Assembly: GCA_026708035.1 (NCBI GenBank)
Contig: JAPOVQ010000035.1
Coordinates: forward strand, 124,001-188,000
Length of the DNA: 64,000 nt
Source of the DNA: Chloroflexota bacterium
GTDB taxonomy: Bacteria; Chloroflexota; UBA11872
Reading direction: 5' to 3'
The position numbers and the translations under genes are program-made. Position 1 is the first letter of the stretch, and the number at the start of each line of letters is the position of its first letter. The notes under the pieces are model-generated. The model did no database searches. It saw only the letters and a list, made by a program, of their open reading frames with translations, and had not been told where the DNA came from. Shown here one piece after another: positions 1 to 8,866 of this stretch.

Positions 1-65
1 AATTCCTCCTGTCGCCAACCGTCCAGCGCCCGGCGTGCCCGGCGATCTCGTTTGCTTGTCGGCAT
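1..65 (-). CDS. Possible 5' end of a gene cut by the window edge
   Basis: An ATG at 65 opens a frame that runs off the left edge, giving 21 residues that are strongly basic and charged (begins MPTSKRDRRARR). It starts 6 bp after the pyrE stop on the same strand, the spacing expected for a second gene of a pyrE operon. Nothing in so short a piece identifies the product, and it could be a chance frame. Confidence 0.3.
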   Translation of the reverse strand, partial: MPTSKRDRRARRALDGWRQEE

Positions 66-71
66 GGCCCG

Positions 72-713
72 CTACACCACCTGATGCCGCGCGATGTAGT
101 CGAGGCTGCGGCGGTAGTCCGCTTCCCGGATCAACTGCTCGCTCATGTAGTAGTTGAGCATGGTGCGCAGCGAGAGGATGGGCAGCAGGTGCAAGCCGTG
201 GTGCTGGAGACGGCGAGCCGCCCCCAGATCGCGATCGATCAGCACGATGACGTCGCGGACCACGAGCCCCTGCTCGCGCATGGCGTTCGCCGTGGCGATC
301 ACCGATCCGCCGGTGGTGATCAGATCGTCGACCAGCAGCGCATGTTGCCCCGGCAGGAATCGACCTTCGAGCAACAGTCCTTCGGATGACGGCTGGGGCG
401 ACAGGTAGACGAGCGGGACGTCGGTGGCCAGGGAGTAGGCGGTCGCCAGATGCAGGCCGCCCATGGGGACGCCCGCCACAAGCTCCCATGGCTCGGCGGG
501 ATGGTGCCGGCGCGCCACCGCAAGCTCCGCCGTCTGGCGCACCAAGTCGGCGGCGGCGCGAAGCGCGGCGGGGACGGCGATGAGACGCTTCGGGTTTACA
601 TAAACCGGCGAATCGACCGTCGACCGGCCGAGCGTAAAGCTGCCAAACTCAATGCCGCCGAGCTCGTAAATCTGGCGAGCCAAGCCCAGCGTCGTGTTGT
701 CGTCGGCCGTCAC
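72..713 (-). CDS. pyrE: Orotate phosphoribosyltransferase
   Basis: The product transfers ribose-5-phosphate from PRPP to orotate to give OMP, the fifth step of de novo pyrimidine synthesis, in the cytoplasm. The PRPP-binding signature LLVDDLITTGGS with its paired Asp residues is clear, preceded by the flexible-loop region and by GVPMGGLHLA. I prefer the GTG at 713, which has GAGG five bases upstream and gives 213 residues, the usual length. A GTG at 755 would add 14 unconserved residues and has its GGAGG too close. The gene is divergent from valS. A TTTACATAA motif lies inside it at 595-603. Confidence 0.9.
   Translation of the reverse strand: MTADDNTTLGLARQIYELGGIEFGSFTLGRSTVDSPVYVNPKRLIAVPAALRAAADLVRQTAELAVARRHHPAEPWELVAGVPMGGLHLATAYSLATDVPLVYLSPQPSSEGLLLEGRFLPGQHALLVDDLITTGGSVIATANAMREQGLVVRDVIVLIDRDLGAARRLQHHGLHLLPILSLRTMLNYYMSEQLIREADYRRSLDYIARHQVV
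595..603 (+). other. TTKACATAA motif (XerD half-site-like), copy 1
   Basis: Exact TTTACATAA inside pyrE, antisense to the gene, so the coding strand reads TTATGTAAA. The reverse complement equals the XerD arm seen in Bacillus subtilis dif. See the finding on the polarised motif family. Confidence 0.5.
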
Positions 714-785
714 GCGCGCCTCGCGCAAGCTGCGACGCGCCGCGCCCGCCGCCACGGCCTCCCAGGCGGACCCTGCGTCGCCATA

Positions 786-814
786 ATTATTGGGGCCAGG
801 CCACGCGCGGTCAA
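786..814 (-). promoter_or_regulatory. Candidate sigma-70-type promoter of pyrE
   Basis: On the minus strand, TTGACC (814-809) is followed after 17 nt by AATAAT (791-786). This is a good match to -35 and -10 consensus at ideal spacing in an otherwise very GC-rich gap. Transcription would begin near 779, about 25-65 nt ahead of the possible pyrE starts. The rest of the 756-949 gap shows no gene. Confidence 0.5.
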
Positions 815-949
815 GAATCGCCGCGCCGAGGGGCCTGTCGTGGAGTCCGCCCGCCGGGCCTGGGTGAGGTTGAGCTTCGCGCCAGACGCGGCAACGACGG
901 CTGGCGCACCTACAATGCCTCGGAATTCGGTTTACGCACAGGAAAACTC

Positions 950-3631
950 GTGGCCCACGACCCCGTCCAAGCTCCCGCCATCGCGGGCATGGAGGGACCC
1001 TACGACGCCTCGCGCGTCGAGACCCACTGGTACGACCTGTGGGAGGACGCCGGCCACTTCGCCCCCGCCGAGGACCCCGCCCGCGAGCCGTTCGTTATCG
1101 CCATTCCTCCGCCAAACATCACCGGCGCCCTGCACAACGGCCACGTGATGTTCGTGGCCTACCAGGACCTTATGATTCGCTGGCACCGCATGCGGGGACG
1201 CGCCGCGCTGTGGATTCCGGGCACGGACCACGCCGCCATCGCCACGCAAGCGGTGATCGAGCGCGAGCTGCGGCGCGAAGGCACATCCCGGCACGAGATC
1301 GGCCGGACAGCGTTCGACTGCCGGTTTTGGCAGTGGCGCGACACCTACGGCTCCCGCATCACGCAGCAGCTCCGTCGCCTGGGTGCGTCCGCGGACTGGA
1401 CGCGCGAGCGATTCACGATGGACGACCAGCTCTCGCGCGCCGTGCGCGAGGCCTTCGTGCGCCTCTACGAAAAGGGCCTCGTCTACCGCGGGGAATACCT
1501 GGTGAACTGGTGCCCGGAGGATCGCTCCGCCATCAGCGACCTCGAGGTCGAGCATGAGACCGTCGAGGGGCACCTCTGGCACATCCGCTACCCGCTGACG
1601 GACGGCAATCACGTCGTCGTCGCCACTACCCGCCCGGAAACGATGCTCGGGGACACCGCTGTCGCCGTGCATCCGGACGACGAGCGCTACCGCCATCTGG
1701 TCGGTGGCACGGCGGTCGTGCCCGGCGTCGGGCGCGAAATTCCCGTCATCGCCGACCCCGAGGTCGACCGCGAATTCGGCACCGGCGCGGTGAAGATCAC
1801 CCCCGGCCACGACCCCAACGACTGGCGCATGGGCCGGCGGCACGGTCTGCCCGTCGTCAGCATTCTCAACGACGACGGCTCCCTCAACCAGGCAGCCGGA
1901 CAGTGGGCCGGCATGGACCGCTTCGAGGGGCGCCGCGCCTACGTGGCGTACCTCGAGTCCGAAGGCCTGCTCGACCGCGTCGAGTCGCATGCCTACGCCC
2001 TCGGCCGCTGCCAACGCGACGGCTCGGTGGTCGAACCGCGCGTGTCGGAACAGTGGTTCGTCAATGCGCGGCCCCTGGCCGACCGCGCCGCGCAAGCTGT
2101 CCACGACGGCACGCTGACGTTCTATCCGCAACGCGCCGCCGCCGAGTTTCTGCGCTGGATGGAGATGATCCAGCCCTGGTGCATCTCCCGCCAACTGTGG
2201 CTGGGGCACCGCATCCCGGTGTGGTACTGCGGCGACTGTGGTGAGACGCTGGTCACCCGCACCGATCCGAAGTGCTGCTCGGCATGCGGCAGTGAAGACC
2301 TCGCCCAGGACCCCGACGTCCTCGACACCTGGTTCAGCTCCGGGCTATGGCCCTTCTCGACGCTCGGCTGGCCGGACGAGACGCCCGACTTCCAGCGCTT
2401 CTATCCCACCGACGTGCTCGAAACCGGCAGCGACATCATCTTCTTCTGGGTCGCGCGCATGGTCATGCTGGGACTCGAGCTCACCGAACGGCTGCCGTTC
2501 CACACTGTCTATCTGAACGGCATGGTGCGGCATGCCGACGGGTCGAAGATCGAGAAATCGAACTATCAGCCCGGCGACGATCCCGCCGACATCATTGAAC
2601 CGTACGGCGCCGACGCTCTTCGCTTCATGATGGTGACGTCCACCGCCGAAGGCGCCGACCTGCGCATCAATCTGAAGCGCGTCGAGGCCGCGGCCCACTT
2701 TGCCAACAAGCTGTGGAACGGGGCCAAGTTCGTGATCGGCGCCATGGGGCGCACGGCGGAGTCCGACGCGCCGGCCCCGCCGACGATCGTCGATGAGTGG
2801 ATCACCGCCCAGTTCGGCGCGCTGCACGCCGACGTCGTCCGCCTGGTGGAGGGCTACCAATTTGGGGAGGCCGGCCGCCGGTTGCACGATTTCCTGTGGT
2901 CCGAATTCTTCGACTGGTACGTCGAAGCGGCCAAGATTCGCCTCTACTCCGGCATCCCCGCTGAGGCGCGTCGGGTCACCGCGACGCTGGATCACGTGCT
3001 GGACGGCAGCCTGCGACTCCTGCATCCGTTCATGCCGTCCCTAACCGAAGAGATCTGGCATCACTTCCGCGAGGCCGGCGGCGCGCCCGACGCTCCCGAG
3101 TGGCTCATCGTGACGCCCATCGACGAACCACCGCCGCCGGGCAACGCGGAGGCCGTGCGCCAGGTTCGCGACCTCATTGCCGTCGTGCAAGGAATTCGCA
3201 ACGCGCGGCACGAGTCCCAGGTGGAACCAGGCCGCATGATCGAGGCGCGCATCATCCTCAACGGCCAGGCCGCCTTCATCGAGCGCGAGCGGACCTTCGT
3301 GGAACGGCTCGCACGGGTGGAGCCGTTGTCATTCCATCCCCAGGGCACGCAGTTCGACGATCCCGCGGTGACGGTGCGCACGGCCGGAGTCGAAGTGAAT
3401 CTTCCGCTCGCGGGGATGATCGACATCGCCGTCGAGCATGAGCGCCTGGCGCGTGAGCGGGCAGAGCGCCAGGCGGATCTCGAACGCGCGGAGGCGCTCC
3501 TCGGCAACGAGGCCTTCACGCAGCGCGCGCCCGCCGCCGTGGTCGAAAAGGAACGACAAAAGGCCGATGCCGCGCGAACGGCGCTGGCCCAGATCGACGA
3601 CCGCCTGGCGGCCCTCCCGCCGCGGTCTTAG
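950..3631 (+). CDS. valS: Valyl-tRNA synthetase
   Basis: A class I synthetase of 893 residues that charges tRNA-Val and edits misacylated threonine. The HIGH motif is HNGH (residues 62-65) after PPPNITG, and the editing domain contains TTRPETMLGD. A four-Cys zinc-ribbon insertion lies near residues 427-448 (CGDC...CSAC). The KMSKS loop reads KIEKS (about 533-537) and is followed by NYQPGDDP instead of the usual LGNVIDP. The anticodon-binding domain and C-terminal coiled coil (ERLARERAERQADLERAEAL) are present. The GTG start has GGA upstream. The 3' end overlaps the convergent yhaM stop by 4 bp. Confidence 0.95.
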   Translation: MAHDPVQAPAIAGMEGPYDASRVETHWYDLWEDAGHFAPAEDPAREPFVIAIPPPNITGALHNGHVMFVAYQDLMIRWHRMRGRAALWIPGTDHAAIATQAVIERELRREGTSRHEIGRTAFDCRFWQWRDTYGSRITQQLRRLGASADWTRERFTMDDQLSRAVREAFVRLYEKGLVYRGEYLVNWCPEDRSAISDLEVEHETVEGHLWHIRYPLTDGNHVVVATTRPETMLGDTAVAVHPDDERYRHLVGGTAVVPGVGREIPVIADPEVDREFGTGAVKITPGHDPNDWRMGRRHGLPVVSILNDDGSLNQAAGQWAGMDRFEGRRAYVAYLESEGLLDRVESHAYALGRCQRDGSVVEPRVSEQWFVNARPLADRAAQAVHDGTLTFYPQRAAAEFLRWMEMIQPWCISRQLWLGHRIPVWYCGDCGETLVTRTDPKCCSACGSEDLAQDPDVLDTWFSSGLWPFSTLGWPDETPDFQRFYPTDVLETGSDIIFFWVARMVMLGLELTERLPFHTVYLNGMVRHADGSKIEKSNYQPGDDPADIIEPYGADALRFMMVTSTAEGADLRINLKRVEAAAHFANKLWNGAKFVIGAMGRTAESDAPAPPTIVDEWITAQFGALHADVVRLVEGYQFGEAGRRLHDFLWSEFFDWYVEAAKIRLYSGIPAEARRVTATLDHVLDGSLRLLHPFMPSLTEEIWHHFREAGGAPDAPEWLIVTPIDEPPPPGNAEAVRQVRDLIAVVQGIRNARHESQVEPGRMIEARIILNGQAAFIERERTFVERLARVEPLSFHPQGTQFDDPAVTVRTAGVEVNLPLAGMIDIAVEHERLARERAERQADLERAEALLGNEAFTQRAPAAVVEKERQKADAARTALAQIDDRLAALPPRS

Positions 3632-4596
3632 CGCGAGCTTCGCGCGCCGTCGTCGCCGACGGCGCGCACGTAAAGCTGACGCAGGCTCGTGGCGCCGCGC
3701 ACCGTGCCCCCGCTGACGCCCTGCGCCTTGGCCGCCTTGACGTCTTCCAGCGCCGGCCGCACCTGCGACGAGAGCTGGTCGATGAAGTGCAGCGCGATGG
3801 CCTCCGGAATCATGGGCTCGACCACCGCCGCGAACTCACGCGTGCCCTGGTGGCTGAGGACCAGATGCCGCAGGAGCATGACGGTTTCCGCATCGCACTC
3901 GACCTCGTCGATGACGGCGTCGAGCAGTTGCACGCCATGCACCATGTGGCCTTCGAGGTTGCCGGCGGGCGTATAGGAGAACTCACTGGTCACGTCCAGC
4001 TCCAGCACCTTGCCCAGGTCGTGCAGAATCACCCCGGCCACCACCAGGTCGCGGTCCAGCTCGGGGAATGTCTCGGTCACCCGCTCCGCCAGCTGCAACA
4101 TTTCGACTGTGTGCTCGGCCAGCCCGCCCACCCAGGCATGATGTCGTCCCTTGGCGGCGGGCCACGTCGTCAGCCGCTCCGCGACCGCCGGCTGCGCCAG
4201 CACCGCCTTCACCACGGCCTGCACGCCGGCGTTGTCGATCGACTCGGCGGCAGAGGCGATGGCCGCGCGCAGCGCCGCGGGATCGCGTTCGCCCTGCGGC
4301 AGCAGGGCCGTGGCGTCCCACTGCACCTCGGAGCGCTCCATGCGCGTCAGCTTCACGTTCACGCGCCCCCGAAATTCTTCCGCGCGGCCTTCGACGGTGT
4401 AGGTCTGGCCGGCGTCGACGGCAGCGGCAAGCTCCGGCGGCACGGAAAAGTAGAGCGCATCAATCGAGTCGCGGTCCTGATCCCGCAGCGTCACGCGCAA
4501 ATACGGGTCGCCGGTGCGGCTGGTGCGCACGTCGGGCGAGGCGATTACGTAGGTCCCGGACACCATCTGTCCGGGACGAATCTCGGCAATCCTCAC
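3628..4596 (-). CDS. yhaM: YhaM-type 3'-5' exoribonuclease (OB-fold plus HD domain)
   Basis: The 322-residue protein has an N-terminal OB-fold (about residues 10-95, with YLRVTLRDQD and FRGRVNVKL) followed by an HD phosphohydrolase domain with AEHTVEM, ILHDLGKV and an EGHMVHG segment as metal-binding positions. This OB-HD order is that of B. subtilis YhaM, a Mn-dependent 3'-5' exonuclease acting on RNA and single-stranded DNA. It starts with GTG at 4596 and ends in a tail-to-tail 4 bp overlap with valS. The family call is firm; its substrate in this organism is inferred. Confidence 0.85.
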   Translation of the reverse strand: MRIAEIRPGQMVSGTYVIASPDVRTSRTGDPYLRVTLRDQDRDSIDALYFSVPPELAAAVDAGQTYTVEGRAEEFRGRVNVKLTRMERSEVQWDATALLPQGERDPAALRAAIASAAESIDNAGVQAVVKAVLAQPAVAERLTTWPAAKGRHHAWVGGLAEHTVEMLQLAERVTETFPELDRDLVVAGVILHDLGKVLELDVTSEFSYTPAGNLEGHMVHGVQLLDAVIDEVECDAETVMLLRHLVLSHQGTREFAAVVEPMIPEAIALHFIDQLSSQVRPALEDVKAAKAQGVSGGTVRGATSLRQLYVRAVGDDGARSSR

Positions 4597-4710
4597 GGGC
4601 GGCTATCCAGGAGAAGGACGGCCCATCCTACCCGCGGCCGCCGAACAACAGGTCCGCGCCGCACGCCGAGACGGCGCTCGTCCGAGGGCATGGTTGACGC
4701 TGGCCGGCGG

Positions 4711-5151
4711 TTAGCGACGGCGGCGCCACCAGGCGCGCAATCGGTCGCCAAACGTCGACGCCGGCCGGTGGTCGTTGAGATCGATCACCTGCCCGCGCCA
4801 CATTTGCGGACTCGACGGCTTGGCGGGACCGGTGCCCGACCGGCGCTCGATGATGCCGCGGCCAATGGCCAGGAGAAACGTGATCCCGCCGGAAAGCGCA
4901 AACACCGCGGCCACGGGCCGCAGCGGCGTGGCATAGAGCAGCAACCCCAGGACGACCAGGCTGGCAGCCGTCACCAGCATCTCGTTGGTGGTGGCAAAGC
5001 GGCGGCGCAGCCATGCGCCGAAGGTATCCAGCCAGGGGCCGCGGGATTGGTCGTGGTCAGGCTCTGACCGGGGCGGCTCGCCGCTCGCAGGCGAGTTGAA
5101 GTCGTTCTCGTCGAGGATGTCTCGAACTTCCTCGCGCCAGTCCTTGGTCAC
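4711..5151 (-). CDS. Uncharacterised two-helix membrane protein
   Basis: A protein of about 146 residues with a charged, acidic N-terminus (DWREEVRDILDEND), then two hydrophobic segments (MLVTAASLVVLGLLLYATP and VAAVFALSGGITFLLAIG). An Arg-rich C-terminus ends in RAWWRRRR. I do not recognise a family. The arrangement suggests a small inner-membrane protein with both ends in the cytoplasm. The GTG at 5151 is chosen over an upstream in-frame start at 5172 because a TATAAT box at 5190-5185 leaves a short leader. Its gene follows no obvious operon, and 114 bp separate it from yhaM. Confidence 0.6.
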   Translation of the reverse strand: MTKDWREEVRDILDENDFNSPASGEPPRSEPDHDQSRGPWLDTFGAWLRRRFATTNEMLVTAASLVVLGLLLYATPLRPVAAVFALSGGITFLLAIGRGIIERRSGTGPAKPSSPQMWRGQVIDLNDHRPASTFGDRLRAWWRRRR

Positions 5152-5184
5152 GCGTTCTCGCCGCTGCAGCACTGCCTACCGGCA

Positions 5185-5190
5185 ATTATA
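5185..5190 (-). promoter_or_regulatory. Candidate -10 box
   Basis: A perfect TATAAT on the minus strand about 34 nt upstream of the GTG start of the small membrane protein. No convincing -35 is seen at 16-18 nt, so this rests on the -10 match and position only. Confidence 0.35.
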
Positions 5191-5259
5191 CCCGCGACCC
5201 GTTTCGACCATGCGCGTTTTCTGTATCGGAAGGTCCGGCTTCGATATGCTCCACAAATC

Positions 5260-6843
5260 GTGGCCGCCGTAGCTTTTGAGCTCGAAGTCTTTCGCCATCT
5301 CTTCGCGTCGGTTGCCGAGGAGATGGGCGTCACCGTGCAGCGCAGCGCGCACTCCCCCAACATCAAGGAGCGGCGCGACCACTCCTGCGCCGTGTTCGAC
5401 CACGAGGGCCAAATGGTGGCGCAGGCGGCCCACGTTCCGGTGCACCTGGGCGCCATGCCCATGGCGGTGCAGGCCGCCGTCGACTTCTACCACGAGCGCG
5501 CGCCCGCCGCGGGCGACGTGATCATCGTCAACGATCCCTATCTCGGGGGCACGCACCTTCCCGACATCACCACCGTGTCACCAGTGTTCGTGGGCGAGCC
5601 GCTCGAAATGTGGGGCTGGGTGGCCACCCGCGCCCACCACGCGGACGTCGGCGGGCTGACCCCCGGCTCGATGCCCATGTCTACGGAGCTCTTCCACGAG
5701 GGCATCGTCATCCCGCCCCTCAAGCTGGTAGACGCGGGGAGGGTCGACGAGCAGTTGGTCGAGCTCATCTGCCGCAACGTGCGCACGCCCGACGAGCGCC
5801 GCGGCGACCTTGCGGCCCAGCTGGCCTCGCACCAGGTCGGCGAGACGCGGCTGCAAGCATTCGCCCGGCGCTACGGTCCGGGCGAGTTGAGTCGCATGGC
5901 GCGGGAACTCATGGCGTACACCGAGCAACTCGTGGTCGCGCGACTGCGCCGCGTCCCCAACGGCGAGTACGCGTTCGAAGACTTCCTCGACGACGATGGG
6001 AGAGGCGGCCCCTCGACGCCGCTTCGGGTCACCGTCACCGTGCGCGACGGGCGCTTCATCGTCGACTTCGCGGGCACGGCGGCGGCGGTGCCCGGATCGC
6101 TCAACGCGCCGTCCGCCATCACCCACTCCGCCGCGCTCTATATCGTGCGCTGCCTGGCGGGCGCCGATGTGCCGGCCAACGACGGCGCCAGGGCCGTGCT
6201 GGACGTCCGGGTGCCGCTGGGGACGGTGCTCAATCCGCAACCGCCCCACGCCGTGGCGGCCGGCAACGTCGAAACGTCCCAGCGAATCGTGGACGTGCTG
6301 TGGGGCGCCCTGGCCCAGGCGCTGCCGGACGAAGTGCCGGCCGCCAGCCAGGGGACGATGAACAACCTGGTCATCGGGGGAACCGATCCGCGATCGGGCG
6401 GCGCCTATACCTACTACGAGACCATCGCCGGAGGCGCCGGGGCGGGTCCCACACGACCGGGGGTCAGCGGCGTCCACGTCGCCATGACCAACACGTTGAA
6501 CACGCCCATCGAGGCGCTCGAGCTCGCCTATCCGATGCGCGCGCGGCGCTATGCCCTACGTCCTGGTTCCGGCGGCGCCGGTGCGCATCGGGGCGGCAAC
6601 GGCGTCGTGCGCGAGGTCGAAATGCTGGCGCCGGCGTCGGTGACCATCGTGGCCGAACGTCGGCGAATCGGTCCCTGGGGCCTGCGCGGCGGTGGCGACG
6701 GCCGCCGCGGACGAGACCGGATCCAGCGCCGCGGTCGCTGGCGCGACGTTCCGGGCAAGGGAACCCACAACCTGGGGGCCGGCGATCTGGTCCAGGTTTC
6801 CACGCCCGGCGGCGGCGGTTGGGGCGCTAGCGCCGCCGATTGA
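5260..6843 (+). CDS. Hydantoinase B/oxoprolinase family protein (HyuB-like)
   Basis: The 527 residues match the HyuB family throughout: SVAEEMGVTVQRSAHSPNIKER near the N-terminus, VNDPYLGGTHLPDITTVSPVF, AHHADVGGLTPGSMP and the glycine-rich C-terminal part. Family members are subunits of ATP-dependent N-methylhydantoinases, 5-oxoprolinases or acetone carboxylases and normally work with a HyuA partner. No hyuA gene is adjacent here, so the partner and substrate are unknown. The GTG at 5260 is the first possible start and begins directly with the conserved region. The C-terminus overlaps the convergent thpR by 17 bp. Confidence 0.85.
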   Translation: MAAVAFELEVFRHLFASVAEEMGVTVQRSAHSPNIKERRDHSCAVFDHEGQMVAQAAHVPVHLGAMPMAVQAAVDFYHERAPAAGDVIIVNDPYLGGTHLPDITTVSPVFVGEPLEMWGWVATRAHHADVGGLTPGSMPMSTELFHEGIVIPPLKLVDAGRVDEQLVELICRNVRTPDERRGDLAAQLASHQVGETRLQAFARRYGPGELSRMARELMAYTEQLVVARLRRVPNGEYAFEDFLDDDGRGGPSTPLRVTVTVRDGRFIVDFAGTAAAVPGSLNAPSAITHSAALYIVRCLAGADVPANDGARAVLDVRVPLGTVLNPQPPHAVAAGNVETSQRIVDVLWGALAQALPDEVPAASQGTMNNLVIGGTDPRSGGAYTYYETIAGGAGAGPTRPGVSGVHVAMTNTLNTPIEALELAYPMRARRYALRPGSGGAGAHRGGNGVVREVEMLAPASVTIVAERRRIGPWGLRGGGDGRRGRDRIQRRGRWRDVPGKGTHNLGAGDLVQVSTPGGGGWGASAAD

Positions 6844-7453
6844 AGAGACGGAAGCCCCGCTCGGCCTCCACGGCCGGCGGCGCGTCGGCGTCAAAGTCGA
6901 CTTCAAGCACCTCGCGGTAGACGGCGCCGGCCGGCGACAGGTCGCTCTCGAACAGCGACACCGCCGCCACCGTATGGGCGCCCAGCGTCCCGAGGCGCGC
7001 GGCCTCGAATCGACGCGCCACGCCCATCCGCGTCGACAGCGTCGCCTGTCGACCGATGCGCGCCAGCGTGACGTGCGGGCTGAATGGCCGGGCCCCCATG
7101 CGCAGGCCGATTGCCTGCATCTCGCGCGTGACGGCTGATTGCAAGTCGCGCACGGCGTCGAGGTCGCCGCTGACTCCGACCCACGCCACGCGCGGCTCGC
7201 CGCCGGTGGGAAACGTGCCGCCGCCGCCGAACCTGAGCACGAAGGGCGAGCGCCCGCGCGTCGCGGCCTCCAGGCCCGAGCGGATGCTGTCCGTGGTGTG
7301 GGCCGGCACTTCGCCCAGAAACGCCAGCGTGAGATGCAGACTCTCGGCCGACATGCAACGCACGTCGCGCACGTCGCCGACCAACGATCGTGCGCGTCGG
7401 GCAAGCTCGACCCGCAGGTCCTGCGGATATGAGATCGCGACAAACGCTCGCAT
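6827..7453 (-). CDS. thpR: RNA 2',3'-cyclic phosphodiesterase
   Basis: A two-histidine 2H phosphoesterase of about 208 residues. The two H-x-T-L motifs are HLTL (in SLHLTLAFLGEV) and HVTL (in SPHVTLARIG), the catalytic pair of LigT/ThpR enzymes, which open 2',3'-cyclic phosphates at RNA ends. Length and the N-terminal MRAFVAI strand fit the family. I choose the ATG at 7453 because it begins exactly at that strand; an upstream start adds seven unconserved residues. It is divergent from the DXS-like gene and ends within hyuB. Confidence 0.88.
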   Translation of the reverse strand: MRAFVAISYPQDLRVELARRARSLVGDVRDVRCMSAESLHLTLAFLGEVPAHTTDSIRSGLEAATRGRSPFVLRFGGGGTFPTGGEPRVAWVGVSGDLDAVRDLQSAVTREMQAIGLRMGARPFSPHVTLARIGRQATLSTRMGVARRFEAARLGTLGAHTVAAVSLFESDLSPAGAVYREVLEVDFDADAPPAVEAERGFRLFNRRR

Positions 7454-7463
7454 AGGCTGCGAG

Positions 7464-7469
7464 TATAAT
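7464..7469 (+). promoter_or_regulatory. Candidate -10 box between thpR and the DXS-like gene
   Basis: A perfect TATAAT on the plus strand, 78 bp before the DXS-like ATG. On the minus strand the same bases give TATACT about 10 bp before the thpR ATG, so one AT-rich patch could serve both genes. No clear -35 is visible for either direction. Confidence 0.4.
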
Positions 7470-7546
7470 TTCACGCCTCGGGTGGGCCTGATCGCCGGCT
7501 ACGCCCGCTGCAACGCTCGGGGCGTTCCCACGCGCGAGGTACAACC

Positions 7547-8848
7547 ATGGCCGCGGCCGAAGGCGTCCTCATCAGCGACGGAACCGCGCCGCTGGACACC
7601 GCGCGCCGACACGAGCTGGGCGAGCAGCTCCGCGAGCGCATGCGCCGCGGCGACACCGGCGCCTCGGCATCCGCCATGGCCGCCGCCGACCTGGCCGTGG
7701 CCATCCACACCACGGTTCCCAACCCGGCGACGACGGTGTTTTGGGATGCCGGCGGCCACACTGACGCCTACCGGCACCTGCTGGGTCGCCCACCGTCGAC
7801 CGCGGCCCCGCCGGCGCCGGGGCGCGCGGTGTCCGAGGCCGTCGGCGCAGCCGTCGCGCGCCTGTTGCAACATGAGCCGACGTCAATCGTTGCGGTCATC
7901 GACGGACAGGGCCTCAGCGCCGGTCTGGCGTTCGAGGCGGTCAATCACGCCGGCCATCTGCAACTGCCGCTGGTGCTGGTGCTGGTCGACGCCCCGACCA
8001 CCCGCACCCGCAGCGTCGGCGCGGTGTCGCGTCACCTCACGCGGCTTCGCGGGCACCCCCGCTATGCCGATGCCAAGGTCCTGATCGAGCAGGCGCTCAG
8101 CCGGATGCCCGCCGGCGGCCAGGCCGTCGAGGTCGCCCGCAGACTCAAGAACTCAATGCGCGAGTTGCTCATTCCGACGGAGATCTGGGAGGAGTTGCTC
8201 GGCTTCACCTATCTGGGACCCGTGGATGGAGCCGGCGCCGACGCCCTGGCGGAATCGCTGGCGCTGGCCTTGGAGGTGCGGCGGCCGGTGCTGCTGCACG
8301 TGGCGGCCCCCGCCGGGGCGGCCGTGCGGCGTCCACGGCTCGACGCCGACCGCAACGGCGTCGCCGCCGCGCGCGCGGCCTGGCTGGGGGCGGCGGCGAC
8401 CGCCCTCGCCGACCTCGCGGAATCCGACGAGCTGTGCGTGACCGTCAGCGCGGGCGCCACGGCCCGCGGGGCGTTGCACGCCGTGGCGGAGCGCGTGCCG
8501 GAGCGGTTCCTGGATGTCGAGCTCGGTGAGGCGCACGGCATGTCGCTGGCGGCGAGCTTGGCCCGAGAAGGGCTGCGACCGGTGGTGGCGCTCGCCGCAT
8601 CGCGCACGCTGGCCACCATCGCCCCCCTGCTCGACGAAGCGACGCAAGCCCATGCGCCGCTCACGATCCTGGCCTATCCGGACGCGGCGCCCGACGCGGC
8701 GGTCGATGTGCTTTCGCGCAACGCCGTCCCGGGTCTCGACGTGGTCGTCCCCTCGCAACCGCACGACTTGAAGGACCTGCTCGCGGCGGCGCTGGTCAGC
8801 CCGCGCTGGACCCTCATTCAGTTGCCCGCGTCCGTCACGCAGGAGTAA
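7547..8848 (+). CDS. Degenerate DXS/transketolase-like protein
   Basis: The 433 residues follow 1-deoxy-D-xylulose-5-phosphate synthase collinearly: VFWDAGGHTDAYRHLLGR (DXS: VFDVGHQAYPHKLLTGR), FEAVNHAG, KNSMRELLIP, WEELLGFTYLGPVDG, and PERFLDVELGEAHGMSLAA, where the catalytic-Glu position is kept. It stops after the pyrimidine-binding domain and lacks the C-terminal domain of the usual protein of about 620 residues. The thiamine-diphosphate motif GDG...N reads DGQG...VDA, and the HSSTS loop is gone. The frame is open and starts with a good ATG, so it looks like a maintained pseudoenzyme or a protein with a new role rather than a fresh pseudogene. A true dxs must lie elsewhere, since dxr and ispG are in this window. 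Confidence 0.75.
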   Translation: MAAAEGVLISDGTAPLDTARRHELGEQLRERMRRGDTGASASAMAAADLAVAIHTTVPNPATTVFWDAGGHTDAYRHLLGRPPSTAAPPAPGRAVSEAVGAAVARLLQHEPTSIVAVIDGQGLSAGLAFEAVNHAGHLQLPLVLVLVDAPTTRTRSVGAVSRHLTRLRGHPRYADAKVLIEQALSRMPAGGQAVEVARRLKNSMRELLIPTEIWEELLGFTYLGPVDGAGADALAESLALALEVRRPVLLHVAAPAGAAVRRPRLDADRNGVAAARAAWLGAAATALADLAESDELCVTVSAGATARGALHAVAERVPERFLDVELGEAHGMSLAASLAREGLRPVVALAASRTLATIAPLLDEATQAHAPLTILAYPDAAPDAAVDVLSRNAVPGLDVVVPSQPHDLKDLLAAALVSPRWTLIQLPASVTQE

Positions 8849-8866
8849 CCGTCCGTCGGCGACGCG

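Noticed and set aside
932-2209. Long open frame opposite valS
   Set aside because: It lies entirely antisense to a clear valyl-tRNA synthetase and shows no recognisable protein; high GC makes such shadow frames common.
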